Origin: Henningerozyma blattae CBS 6284
Lineage: Eukaryota > Ascomycota > Saccharomycetes > Saccharomycetales > Saccharomycetaceae
Length of the DNA: 64,000 nucleotides
Direction of reading: 5' to 3'
Assembly: GCF_000315915.1 (NCBI RefSeq)
Contig: NC_020185.1
Location: 1,240,001 to 1,304,000 of the forward strand
The translations under genes were made by a program, and so were the position numbers. The notes below the pieces were generated by a model that was not told the DNA's origin, ran no database searches, and was given only the letters and a program-made list of their open reading frames with translations. Each line of letters starts with the position of its first letter. Position 1 is the first letter of the stretch. Shown here one piece after another: positions 11,350 through 20,689 of the stretch.

Positions 11350-11706
11350 TTATACAATCCCTCTCAACAGTTCTTGTAATTCGCCAGTTTGTTTTAATTT
11401 TTGCAAATCGTCGTTGCCTCCAATGTGTCTGCCGTTGATATATGTATTGGGGACTGTCTTTTGGCCTGTGTAATCAATAATTGCTTGTTTCACTTCTGCA
11501 CCATTTTCAATCTCATCAACAGTGATTAGTAATACTTTATCTTTGGGAACATGCAAGTCATCGAATAAGGTTTCTAGTGTCTTTTTCGAGTAAGGGCAAT
11601 CGGATTTACGTGCTACAAAGATCGGTTTGGCATTGATCCATGCTTTAACTTGATCAAGAACCGCATGTGATGGTTTGACGTAGGGAACTTCTGGATGTTG
11701 AGCCAT
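11350..11706 (-). CDS. GRX1: Glutaredoxin with CPYS active site (Grx1-like)
   Basis: 118-aa glutaredoxin in tandem with, and upstream of, the dithiol copy. It aligns over the whole length with Grx1/Grx2: VKAWINAKPIFVARKSD, VPKDKVLLITVDEI, GQKTVPNTYINGRHIGG, DDLQKLKQTGELQELL. The active site reads Cys37-Pro-Tyr-Ser40 (codons TGC CCT TAC TCG), so the resolving cysteine of the usual CPYC is a serine, and the preceding residue is Asp instead of Tyr. By family knowledge such a protein could still act on glutathione mixed disulfides by the monothiol mechanism but not reduce protein disulfides by the dithiol route. In S. cerevisiae GRX1 and GRX2 are ohnologs on different chromosomes; here they are neighbours. 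Confidence 0.88.
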   Translation of the reverse strand: MAQHPEVPYVKPSHAVLDQVKAWINAKPIFVARKSDCPYSKKTLETLFDDLHVPKDKVLLITVDEIENGAEVKQAIIDYTGQKTVPNTYINGRHIGGNDDLQKLKQTGELQELLRGIV

Positions 11707-12555
11707 TTTTATTTTATTTTATTTTATAAAGTTTTATAAAGTTTTGGAGTCTTTAGGTATTTGCTAAGAGGTTTCGCGATCTTCGCTAATCGTAACCTCT
11801 TTTATATCTTGTTATGTTTTATCGTTAAGTTTGTGTCTCGTTTAACACTTTTTTGTCTATCTAATTCTTTTGCCTATAAGAGGAAAAATCTATTTAGGGA
11901 GGGAGAAATAAATCTAAGTGTTTTTTTATTAGAATGCATAGAGGTTTTCTTACTTTCATGGTTTGTTGATAAGATGAGAAACAAGTAGTAATACCAGTAT
12001 GTATAATAACTTCTTGTAAAAGATAATTCACTAAATTTTAGACAAGTTTATCTCAAGGTGTTGAAGGTATGATTCGTTTAACAATCGTTTGGAAAGAATG
12101 AAAATTAATAGTACCCATTGCAATACATCTATATAATAATTTAGATATATTACAAAAGCACATTCTATTTGTCCTTGTATAAGATTCTCGACCCTTTTAT
12201 ACTTTATTTCACCCTCAAATTCACGTGCAGGCAGATCGCTGCGGGGTTCTCTGTGGGGAATCACATTCTCGTTTTCTCCATGCACGTTTCTTTTGGGAAA
12301 AAAGTTTGAATCTCAAGATCTGGAAATTTCTTTTACTCAGCATAGTGAAAAGGGTAGTTTTTACTTGTAGATTTGAAATTTTTCGATCACCATTATTCAA
12401 ATACTTGAATTTTATTTAAACATTTATATTTTAATTTTACGTGTTGGGTTATATGTTACATTTAGTCTTGTTTAACTTTTCAAGAAAATAAAAAAATAAA
12501 TAAAAATAAAATCGTCTATACTAGTAGTAGTAATAATAATAGATCAACTATTAAA
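11707..12555. other. Divergent intergenic region GRX/LSB5
   Basis: About 850 bases between divergent genes. A tandem TTTTA run (11707-11727) lies just upstream of the glutaredoxin ATG. Around 12185-12300 is a short GC-richer patch. No gene recognised. MXR2 and STE50 do not occur nearby. Confidence 0.55.
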
Positions 12556-14142
12556 ATGGGTTTATTATCAAGAAATAAAAATAAAAGTAAAAATAAATTT
12601 GATGATGATTTTGATAATTATGATGAATTCACGGATAGTGGGAATGTAGAGAATAAAATTAAAAAATCGATTGATCATGTTTCTTCTAAAAATCATGGAG
12701 CTTTAGAGGATGAATTGAATAACTTACTCGATTTGATTGAAACAAATGATGAATATCAATATTACAGTAATCAAAAATACGCTGCTAAGATCATGAGGAA
12801 AAACTTGAAATTCGGATATTCAAAGCAACACATTAGAATCTTACAACTGTTAGATTTATTAATTATTCAACATATCAAGTTTACAATAGTTTTCAACGAT
12901 GAAAAATTGTTAAAAAGAATTAGAGGTATTGCAAATAACTCGGCAAGAACTTCTCAATTAAGATTATATGATTCAAAAGTTATCATGGCTGCAAATAATT
13001 ACATCACATCATGGCAAAAATTCATTGAATCGAATAATTATGTTGATAATAACATTTATTATGGGTTATTACAATTGTCAAAAGATGTTGGTAATGATGA
13101 AAATGAGGAGGAAGATAATGATTTCGATGACGTTAATTCCGAAGATAATTTCTATTCTTCTCGCAACAACAATACGTCGAGATTCTCGAGAACTTCTTCA
13201 TTTTCCACTACAAACAATAAACCTGACGAATACCCTAATTCCCCTTCAAAACCTAAAAAGAGACTCTCGAGATCCGGAAGTATCATGAGTCATTTATCTC
13301 TAAGTAAAAATAAAAAAAATTCAACTAAAACTTTTAATGAACCCTATAATGATAATTTTGATGAATACTTGAATGATAATACTTTTTCAAGACGAGAAAG
13401 AGCCTTATCAAGACCCGAAAGCTTCAATAATGAGCCACCAATCAGAAGAATCGCTAGTGAAAGGAGTGGTTTGGGTTATAACAATAATATTAACAATACC
13501 GATTCTATGCCAAGATCCGAAAGTTTCCGAAGTGATATTTCAGGTCATGAAAGGTTAAGAAGAAATACAATTGGATTTAGAAATGAAAGAACTTCACCCA
13601 GTAAATTAAATTATAACAATAACAATAATATGAGACCAAAACGTACAAGCTATATGGATGATACTCCAAATGATCCAGATAAACTTTATAGAATCCCTAA
13701 TATTAACCTTTCAAAGGCAGAACCAAAAATCCGCACTGTCATCGCTGATGCCTTGACTGCAGCTGTTTCATTAAAAAATGCGGTAACTACTTTACCTTCC
13801 TATAAACTTTCGACAGAAGATGAATCTTGTACAAAAAAATTCATTAAAGCAAGAGCTGTGAGAAGAAAAATCTTAAGTTATTTGCAATTGGTTAAGGAGG
13901 GTGAATTATTAGGTAGTTTGATTCATGCTAATGAAGAATTAGTTAATGCTTTAACTTTGTATGATAAAAGAAGTGGATTAGACGAGGAAGAAAATTTCAA
14001 AGAAAGTTTTGATGCTCGTGACCATAATTCTTCCTCTGATTTAGGTTCAGAATTTTACGATCCTGATGATTTGATTGAAGAAGAACGTTTCAGTTCGGAT
14101 AGATATTCTAGAGGACAGATTAATAATCCATTTGTTGATTAA
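12556..14142 (+). CDS. LSB5: Actin/endocytosis adaptor Lsb5 (VHS-GAT type)
   Basis: Adaptor linking endocytosis and actin at the plasma membrane; the S. cerevisiae protein binds Las17 and ubiquitin. 528 aa here against about 354 in S. cerevisiae. The VHS-like domain occupies about residues 40-170 (LNNLLDLIETNDEYQYYSNQ, KIMRKNLKFGYSKQHIR, LLDLLIIQHIKFTIVFND). The GAT-like domain is about 375-470 (LYRIPNINLSKAEPKIRTVI, DALTAAVSLKNAV, FIKARAVRRKILSYLQLVKE, GELLGSLIHANEELVNALT). The C-terminus carries an Asn-Pro-Phe motif (NNPFVD), which EH-domain proteins bind. The difference in length is a Ser/Asn/Arg-rich linker at about 190-370 containing repeated R(P/S)ESF phrases. The start is the first ATG after a stop-containing leader. 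Confidence 0.92.
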   Translation: MGLLSRNKNKSKNKFDDDFDNYDEFTDSGNVENKIKKSIDHVSSKNHGALEDELNNLLDLIETNDEYQYYSNQKYAAKIMRKNLKFGYSKQHIRILQLLDLLIIQHIKFTIVFNDEKLLKRIRGIANNSARTSQLRLYDSKVIMAANNYITSWQKFIESNNYVDNNIYYGLLQLSKDVGNDENEEEDNDFDDVNSEDNFYSSRNNNTSRFSRTSSFSTTNNKPDEYPNSPSKPKKRLSRSGSIMSHLSLSKNKKNSTKTFNEPYNDNFDEYLNDNTFSRRERALSRPESFNNEPPIRRIASERSGLGYNNNINNTDSMPRSESFRSDISGHERLRRNTIGFRNERTSPSKLNYNNNNNMRPKRTSYMDDTPNDPDKLYRIPNINLSKAEPKIRTVIADALTAAVSLKNAVTTLPSYKLSTEDESCTKKFIKARAVRRKILSYLQLVKEGELLGSLIHANEELVNALTLYDKRSGLDEEENFKESFDARDHNSSSDLGSEFYDPDDLIEEERFSSDRYSRGQINNPFVD

Positions 14143-14691
14143 TAGTTGTTTTTGTTGGTGATGTTCTCTTGATTTGAATTTGTAATTATTTGTTTGGCCC
14201 TTAATTTTGAGCTTTGATGCTAGTATTTTAATGTTCGTTTAATATATTAGTACTTTATGTTACTTTTTTTTTTCCATATATAAAATTGATAGATTCAATA
14301 TATAATTAAATTTATTTTTTTTTAACTTCATCCTATTTATAATTATGTTTTTTTGCATAATACTTTAAGGTTTTGCTCATTTAGAAAAATAAAGATTCTG
14401 CTAATAAAAGAAGTGATGCTATGGTATGCACTTTGTATATATTCTATTAATTACTATTGTACAAAAAAAAATAACTGATGAGATCCCACAGCTTCTTAAT
14501 GCTTGGCGATTTCACCAATTATTCATTGCATCTAATTTATATAAGAAAAATTAAATAGACACATAATTAAATTACAGTCGTTCAAAATAACCAAATCGTT
14601 TCCTTAGCATTATTTCTATTTCGCTGTTGTTGTTGTTGGTATTGTTTATTAGAACGAGATATATTCATGGAAGAATTATTTTGTTTTCTAT
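14143..14691. other. Convergent intergenic region LSB5/RRP7
   Basis: 550 AT-rich bases between the 3' ends of two convergent genes. Poly-T runs and TATATA-type 3'-processing signals only. Nothing else seen. Confidence 0.55.
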
Positions 14692-15588
14692 CTATGTATA
14701 TGGATTGAATTTCTTCTTTGCCTTCATTATTTTAATCTTTTCTTGATCATCTTTAAATTTACTTAACAATTCATTAATTTCTTGCTTCTTACGTTCTCTA
14801 ATTTGATATCTATAGAAATCTTCTTTGGCATTTTTATTAATTGGTGCAGGTTTAAATTTATTTTCATGTTTGGATAATGGGTTTCTATTTAAAATCTTTT
14901 TTCTAATAGAGTTTAAGGACTTAGTGTTCTTACCAACAACCAATGTAAACCCATCTTCATCTACAATAGAACTTTGAATATCTTCTTTGGCTTGTTGTTC
15001 TCTTTGTTCGAAAAGTGTCATGTGAGAATGAATGTCTTCCTTTAAATATTCAACATCTAAAGGCTTGTAAAAATTAATAAAGGTTGCAAGGGATGGTGAG
15101 GTATATTCCCATTCTATTAGTTTACTTTTATCTTTCATACTAGAATATTTTTTTAATGCATTAAAACAATTGTTTAAACTTGATTCATCTAAGAATTTTA
15201 ATAGTGCTGTATTTCTTGGAGTAAATCTTTTTTCAGATATGTCACCAGTGGACATAAGATCTGAAGTTAAGCTGGATAAATCTACCACATGTAAACCAAA
15301 TTCATCATTATATAGAAGATCCTCTACATGTGCCACTGTATCATATTGATTACAAATTTTCTTCATGATAGAGCCTAAACTTTCAACATTTGCTAATAGT
15401 GGTATATTTACTAAAAATAAAGAATTACTTTCTTCCTCTAGTTTTGTTTGGTGTTTTTTTATAAACATATAATGATATGATGGTGTCTTTTCTTTCAGAC
15501 TTTTATGTTTTGGAAGTTTAAATGGGACTACTATAAAGCCATTCTTCATAGATTCTGTTTTCGAAACACCACTATTTTTTGCTGACAT
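14692..15588 (-). CDS. RRP7: Ribosome biogenesis factor Rrp7
   Basis: Nucleolar component of the small-subunit processome (UtpC/CURI-type complexes), needed for 18S rRNA maturation. 298 aa, matching the usual 297. The N-terminal half has the degenerate RNA-recognition-like region (FLVNIPLLANVESLGSIMKK, TALLKFLDESSLNNCFNALK). The C-terminus is the Rrp7 family signature: DEDGFTLVVG, then RKKILNRNPLSK, KEDFYRYQIRERKKQEINEL and a Lys-rich helix ending KKKFNPYT. The upstream region carries both classic ribosome-biogenesis promoter motifs. Ends shortly after SDH7's territory and is co-oriented with it. Confidence 0.95.
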   Translation of the reverse strand: MSAKNSGVSKTESMKNGFIVVPFKLPKHKSLKEKTPSYHYMFIKKHQTKLEEESNSLFLVNIPLLANVESLGSIMKKICNQYDTVAHVEDLLYNDEFGLHVVDLSSLTSDLMSTGDISEKRFTPRNTALLKFLDESSLNNCFNALKKYSSMKDKSKLIEWEYTSPSLATFINFYKPLDVEYLKEDIHSHMTLFEQREQQAKEDIQSSIVDEDGFTLVVGKNTKSLNSIRKKILNRNPLSKHENKFKPAPINKNAKEDFYRYQIRERKKQEINELLSKFKDDQEKIKIMKAKKKFNPYT

Positions 15589-15719
15589 TTTTTTTCTATT
15601 ATATATAGCTCCAATAATTAAGTTTAATACAATTATTAGTCAGTTCAATTTGTTTCTACCTGTTTATTTATTACCTATCTTTTATGTACAAGATTTACTA
15701 CTTTTTATCTACAATGAAA

Positions 15720-15776
15720 CGATGAGTTTGCTATACTTAACTAACAAAAATCCTTCACCTCCGAAATGAAAAATTT
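15720..15776 (-). promoter_or_regulatory. PAC and RRPE motifs of RRP7
   Basis: GATGAG (PAC core, preceded by C) at 15721-15726 and TGAAAAATTT (RRPE) at 15767-15776 lie 130-190 bases upstream of the RRP7 start. By established knowledge these paired motifs (bound by Dot6/Tod6 and Stb3) mark ribosome-biogenesis genes, and they fit RRP7's function. Confidence 0.7.
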
Positions 15777-15923
15777 CGAGATTTAGCAGTCATGTGAGTA
15801 TCACGTGAAAATGTCCTAACCTCAAATCTTATAGAAGATCATTGACATTATTCTCAATGAAGCGGTTCCCAAGTATCCAATTCACCTTATTATTAGAACA
15901 TGTATATATATGATCTAAATAAT

Positions 15924-16322
15924 TCATTCAGTTTTTGTCTCGTTAGTAGTTTCAGGGGTTCCATCACGTACATTTTGAGTTTCTTTCATTAGTTCATATA
16001 ATTGAGTAATTTGTTCTGGTGACATTTTTTCTAAAACTGCAGAAGTCATCTTCTCTGAGTCCCAAGATCCATTACTAATTGTTGATAAATAGTCTTGCCA
16101 ACTAGTTAGAAATCCAACAATATGTAACGGATTCTCGATATCTTTATGCAACCGAAATTCATTTTTTAAATATTGATTACCTAGCTCTCTTTGTAACTGT
16201 GGGAGGTTCTTATGTTCTCTTAGAATTCTTCTGTAAAGTTGTAAAGGTGGTAGTAAAAGTTGTCTTGGAGGTCTATTTACAGATCTACGGGTTGCCATCA
16301 ATAATTGTCTAGTTCCTTTCAT
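15924..16322 (-). CDS. SDH7: Succinate dehydrogenase assembly factor Sdh7 (Acn9)
   Basis: Mitochondrial LYR-motif protein (SDHAF3) that helps mature the iron-sulfur subunit Sdh2 of complex II. 132 aa from the ATG at 16322; the usual length is about 133. The start is followed by a basic, Arg-rich presequence ([19 protein letters not shown]). Then come the LYR motif in [17 protein letters not shown], the conserved [30 protein letters not shown] and [17 protein letters not shown]. In S. cerevisiae this gene (YDR511W) lies in the chromosome IV sister region, while its neighbours RRP7 and FUS1 lie on III. That shows the interleaved ancestral order. Confidence 0.95.
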   Translation of the reverse strand: MKGTRQLLMATRRSVNRPPRQLLLPPLQLYRRILREHKNLPQLQRELGNQYLKNEFRLHKDIENPLHIVGFLTSWQDYLSTISNGSWDSEKMTSAVLEKMSPEQITQLYELMKETQNVRDGTPETTNETKTE

Positions 16323-17806
16323 TTCCAAATATTATAGGTAGTTTTTTTTCCTGTTTATAGTAAGTATATCGAATAATTTACTCGAACACAAAATCTTGGA
16401 AACTTAGTTAGTAGAAATTATTTAGTCTGTTGTTTTTTTTGTTTTAATCCTTTTCTTTACATTTCCTTAAAAATAGGTTTTAAGATTTCCCCACTTAAGA
16501 ATTGCCGTAATAATGAGAAATTATCTATGTTACTCAATATAAAGTATCTAAAAAAGACTCCCAAAAAGCACTGATAAAAATTTCTTTTTAGTTTCTTTTA
16601 TTAAATATTTAAAACTGCTAGCTATGTATTTGATGTAATTCAGTGTTTGAGAAGTCTATGGAGTAAATATCCTTAGCATTTGTATTTTTTTAATGAAAAG
16701 ATTACCCAAAATATCTAGTAAATTAAAAATATACCTAATGAATTAATTAATGCTTTGTTTTTAGGCTGTATTTTACTTTCACAATTTAACGGTAAATGCA
16801 ATATGAAAAATAAACTATGTTTCTTAGTATGCTCTAATTCTACTTGCGTAAAAATTTGTAATAGAATGTTACGATTTTAATATACTTTAAGAATGAGAGG
16901 GGGACTAGGTAAAAAAAATATCATTAGAATATTTATACGTTATTTAATAGCTTAATATATATATATATATATATATATCATCTATTAATAGAAAATGTAC
17001 TCTGCATAACTAACTTGTAGTAACCGAGTAATTTCTACCAGCACCTTTATAGCTAAAGATTTTGTTCAAAAACTATTTTTCTTCAAGTCTTGAGATAAAC
17101 TTAATGCTAAAAAAAGCTTAGCTTTTCAATAAAAAACATGTTTTTGATACTTGTTGAATATATATACTACAAGAAGTTATTAGAATGTCATTCATTTCCA
17201 AAAATGTTTTGCGAAAGTGATACTCTGAATTTGTTTGGTACTGTTTAGTGCTTCCATATACATATTATTATGTGAGATAGTGGAGTAGCATACCCCATGG
17301 AGTACCTGCTGTATATTTAGTAAATAAAGGTGTTTTAAAGTAATCCAAAATGATTAATAGTAAGTAGTAATGTTTTTACTATTAGAGTACTTATGTAATG
17401 CTTTAAATTTAAGATTAACTGTAAAGGAAAAGAATAGTTACCAGAATAGGTATTGTAAGTAATTAGATAAACAAAGTATAATGAGTATAATGCGGGTTGA
17501 TAAATTCCTATTGGCTTAGGATTTTCTGCAGTTTTCTTCTTTTTCCTGTCCATTTAGAATGTTTCAAATTGAAACATGTCTGAAGTTGACGCGCGTCACA
17601 ATTGGAAAAAAATATGAAGCAGAACCAAAGCACTATGAATAGTTCTGTGAAAAGCATTGAATCTTTCAAGTAATCAGTTGTTGATCATTATTATATAAAA
17701 AAGAATGTAATTTATTTTAAGGAAATTCTTCAAAAATTTGAAATTCCATATATCAAAGCTATAATATATTAATCAAAGAAAAATATCTTATACATTATCT
17801 AAAAAA
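16323..17806. other. Divergent intergenic region SDH7/FUS1
   Basis: 1.5 kb of AT-rich DNA with a (TA)n run at about 16953-16977. HIS4, BIK1 and RNQ1 (S. cerevisiae chromosome III) and SMT3 (chromosome IV sister) would be expected between these genes and are missing; I see no relic of them. The FUS1-proximal end has a pheromone-response palindrome and a TATA box at 17692-17700. Confidence 0.6.
17559..17577. promoter_or_regulatory. Palindromic pair of pheromone response elements before FUS1
   Basis: TGTTTCA (17560-17566) and TGAAACA (17570-17576) face each other with three bases between them, inside a 19-base near-perfect palindrome. TGAAACA is the Ste12-binding pheromone response element. The pair lies about 230 bases upstream of FUS1, and a TATATAAAA follows at 17692. 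This supports mating-induced expression. Confidence 0.8.
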
Positions 17807-19270
17807 ATGTCAAATGATATACCCACTCGAGTTTCTGTCTTAGCACCTTCGCATATGCAGTCTTCTAATAGTATTACAACTAGTACAAGCTCAGCATCCA
17901 TGATATTCAATCAAACTGCTTCTCCTAGCGCTGCTTTTGAACAAGTATCTGGAAAACCTAATTCTGGTAATTCAGGGATAGTTGGGCTTGCCATTGGATT
18001 ACCAATTGGTATATTTTGTATTTGTCTAATACTAGTTATGCTATATTTCTACTTTAAAAAATCGCATGCTCAAAAAATGAGTCAGTTTTATTCACCAAGA
18101 AACATAAATAATAACAGTCAGACCCCACATAGTAATTGGATTTCAGAATTTTTATATGGTAATAATACCCCATTATATTCATCAAAGGGACTATATCCAA
18201 TGACTGGAAAGGATTGGGCACCACATGAAGGTGTCTCAGCGAAAATTAAATATCATATTTCTCAACCAGTTATACCGGAAGAACATATTCAATCACCCAG
18301 AGATATCATATCTAAAGAAAAAAATAAAGAGATTAATCAAAATATGTATCTAAATAACACTAGTCATATATCAAAGAAATTTATCAGAACACCCAGAACA
18401 ATAACAGGACAATATCTGCCATCTGAGTTACCTCTTGAATTAGAAAAAACAGAAGAATCTTTAGATATGACCATGGCTAGGTGGTTTCAAAATGGTACTA
18501 CATATATTAAAAACTATTCATTTGCTTTACCAACAGCTTTAAAAACGCCAACTATTCAATTGAAAAAAATGAATTTTTTGAATAATATAGAGAAGGGATT
18601 TGTTGATCTTGAAAAGGATCAATATTATGATGAACGATCTCCGATACTAAGTGAGGCGGATACAAATATCCCTTCAAAGTATGATAGTCTATTTAAAAAT
18701 GATAACATTAGCTCTCTTGAAGTTTCTACTAAACACGAGTCTATAACATATGGTACGATAAAAGAGCAAGTTTTAGAAATCGCAACCCCTAAAAATGCCA
18801 AAATGGGGCATTTAATAGATACTAATATAATAGATGTTAAAAATATACCAAAGAAGAAGAAGAAAAGTAAAAGAAGAAAAAAATATTTAGAGTCAAAACC
18901 ATTACCATTGACACCAAATTCAAAATTAATTAAGGATAATAATGATAACAATAATAATAGCGAATTTAAAGAAATTAAAAAAAGCATAGTAGGAACTGAT
19001 GAATTCAAGCCTGGCGCTGTCTGCCGAGTAGTAGAAGAATATTCACCAATACTAAAAGAAGAAATTCATTTGTATGTCGGAGAATTTGTAAAAATATTAA
19101 CCACGCATACTGATGGTTGGTGCATAGTGGAAAAATGTCATTTTGATGGATCCACTAAAACTTTAATTAATTTTGAAAAAACAGATATTTCAGGAATGGA
19201 CTATTTAAATGAAGATAGGGGGATTGTTCCTGGTAAGGTATTAAGGAAGTATAATCCTGGGGCTGTGTAA
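17807..19270 (+). CDS. FUS1: Cell-fusion membrane protein Fus1
   Basis: Membrane-anchored scaffold at the mating-projection tip, required for cell fusion. 487 aa (S. cerevisiae about 512). Visible order: a Ser/Thr-rich extracellular N-terminus without a signal peptide (SSNSITTSTSSAS, suited to O-glycosylation); one transmembrane segment at about residues 60-83 (SGIVGLAIGLPIGIFCICLI); a long poorly conserved cytosolic region; a basic cluster (KKKKKSKRRKK); and a C-terminal SH3 domain from about 401 (FKPGAVCRVVEEYSP, LYVGEFVKILTTHTDGWCIV, DRGIVPGKVL). Strong divergence in the middle is normal for Fus1. The PRE pair upstream, the location before FRM2/HBN1 and the domain order together support the name. 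Confidence 0.9.
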   Translation: MSNDIPTRVSVLAPSHMQSSNSITTSTSSASMIFNQTASPSAAFEQVSGKPNSGNSGIVGLAIGLPIGIFCICLILVMLYFYFKKSHAQKMSQFYSPRNINNNSQTPHSNWISEFLYGNNTPLYSSKGLYPMTGKDWAPHEGVSAKIKYHISQPVIPEEHIQSPRDIISKEKNKEINQNMYLNNTSHISKKFIRTPRTITGQYLPSELPLELEKTEESLDMTMARWFQNGTTYIKNYSFALPTALKTPTIQLKKMNFLNNIEKGFVDLEKDQYYDERSPILSEADTNIPSKYDSLFKNDNISSLEVSTKHESITYGTIKEQVLEIATPKNAKMGHLIDTNIIDVKNIPKKKKKSKRRKKYLESKPLPLTPNSKLIKDNNDNNNNSEFKEIKKSIVGTDEFKPGAVCRVVEEYSPILKEEIHLYVGEFVKILTTHTDGWCIVEKCHFDGSTKTLINFEKTDISGMDYLNEDRGIVPGKVLRKYNPGAV

Positions 19271-19395
19271 TGACATAATGAATGAATGGTTTTTAATATT
19301 ATATAATTATATTTTTATATATTTGGTTTAATTATAATAGAGTAATAACTAATATAGTGAAGGTCAAAGGTCTTTAATAAGTATTATAGTTGATA

Positions 19396-19476
19396 TTAAG
19401 CATATAAGGTAAGAGGGTTGTTAACAATAGTTTTAGGTTCTGGGGCAGAAGTTGGCATACCAAAACATAATTGTTA
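19396..19476 (-). other. Stop codon plus conserved 25-codon extension (possible readthrough)
   Basis: After the TAA at 19476-19474 the same frame stays open for 25 codons to a second TAA (19398-19396). It reads QLCFGMPTSAPEPK, TIVNNPLTLYA, which is the missing C-terminus of the nitroreductase fold (paralog: QLCFGLPTGQADVK...NPVKVY). The local sequence is AAA TAA CAA TTA. It has A at -1 and -2 and the 3' context CAA TTA, which fits the CAR-NBA readthrough consensus described for yeast and tobamovirus leaky stops. It may be genuine readthrough or a young nonsense mutation. Confidence 0.55.
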
Positions 19477-19974
19477 TTTAACTATCCAACTCTTTGGAAT
19501 ATCTACTGGTAAAGCAACTTGTATTTGTTGATTAAAGTTTTGTAAGTTTGCTCCTATACCCATGGCTTCTATCATGGTCCAAGACTGGATTTGTGTAGCA
19601 CCAGACACTTGTTCACCGAATAATGGTAATAAGTCAGGATGAGCTGGGTATTCCTTCTGTAGCTTCTTGGTGACGGCTTCATCGACAAAGAAAATAATTG
19701 AATCAAAGGCCTTATCTCTTACAGCTACTGGTCTTCTAGCACCATTAGTATCTTTAGCAACACTATTCCAAACCTTCTTATGAGCATCACCAGTTAAGAT
19801 AATGGTGCGGTTTAATTGGCAATTGAAGTGAGTTGGAACATTTTTAATTATAGTATGTACAGATTCTTGTAGAACATCAACTGTAATACCTGAAGGTAAT
19901 TGAGGTCTTAAATTGTAAACGGTACGTCTTTCAGCAATTGGTTTAAGGTAAAAAGAAGATGTAGAAGTTGGCAT
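19474..19974 (-). CDS. Frm2/Hbn1-type nitroreductase, interrupted near the C-terminus
   Basis: FMN-dependent nitroreductase-like protein of the fungal Frm2/Hbn1 family, linked in S. cerevisiae to lipid signalling and oxidative stress. 166 aa to the first stop; the family is about 193 aa, and reading through the stop would give 192. The N-terminus has the flavin-site RRTVYNLRPQLP. Then come VPTHFNCQLNRTIIL, HKKVWNSVAK, RDKAFDSIIFFVD, GEQVSGATQIQSWTMIEAMGIGANLQNFN and DIPKSWIVK. Its closest relative in the window is the copy at 24937-25503 (shared HFNCQLNR, GEQVSGA; long near-identical DNA stretches). Without the last 25 residues a core strand of the dimer fold would be lost. It is convergent with FUS1. 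Confidence 0.75.
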   Translation of the reverse strand: MPTSTSSFYLKPIAERRTVYNLRPQLPSGITVDVLQESVHTIIKNVPTHFNCQLNRTIILTGDAHKKVWNSVAKDTNGARRPVAVRDKAFDSIIFFVDEAVTKKLQKEYPAHPDLLPLFGEQVSGATQIQSWTMIEAMGIGANLQNFNQQIQVALPVDIPKSWIVK

Positions 19975-20171
19975 GTTTTAATATATGTTTGACAGATTTG
20001 TAGGATGCTAATTTTATAATTCCAAGATATGCTTAATGCTAAAGAATAGGATATATTGGCCCTTATATATTGATCAATTTTAAGAAATTTTTATCATCCA
20101 AGGCATTAGAGATATTGAGTTTGTATGAATGGTTACACATTATTACTCAAACATTTATTTATCAACACAAG

Positions 20172-20207
<36 letters not shown>

Positions 20208-20689
20208 GTACTACACCCTTATCTTTAATAGCTCTAGTAGAAAATAGATGCTACTACTTGAGTCTTGATTTAAAAGAGTATCTTTTTTCACAAAAAATGC
20301 ATCGACTATTTTTTTGAGCCTTTGTTAATTGTAATATTAGTAATTTTACTAGTTAAAAGAGTATATCTTCTAAATTCCCATCCGCGTATTTTCTTAGAAA
20401 GAACTGTAGAGGGAATTCAATGGTAATTTCCGCCGTATTAAATATACAAATGTAGGTAATATAAAAGAAAAAGAAAGTTTTGTTAATATCATGAGAATAA
20501 TATGCATTTATGGAATATTGTCCTTATTTTTTTAAGAATAATTATTTATGTTTATTAAATGCTATAGAGTATACTAATTTTTTTTGCATAGGGTTAAATG
20601 AAACTTAATAAAGATAAAATGGAATATGAATAAAGTTTGATTGTAAAAGTTCTTGAAAGTATAGAAGAAAGTGTAAGATATCTCAGCTA
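19975..20689. other. Intergenic region between nitroreductase copy and repeat-protein gene
   Basis: 715 bases, AT-rich, with a (TA)n tract at about 20177-20204 and a few short poly-T runs. Upstream side of the 19474-19974 gene. No gene or motif I can support. Confidence 0.5.

Noticed and set aside
17335..17553. 72-codon minus-strand frame upstream of FUS1
   Set aside because: No family features and it lies beside the FUS1 response elements; taken as chance.
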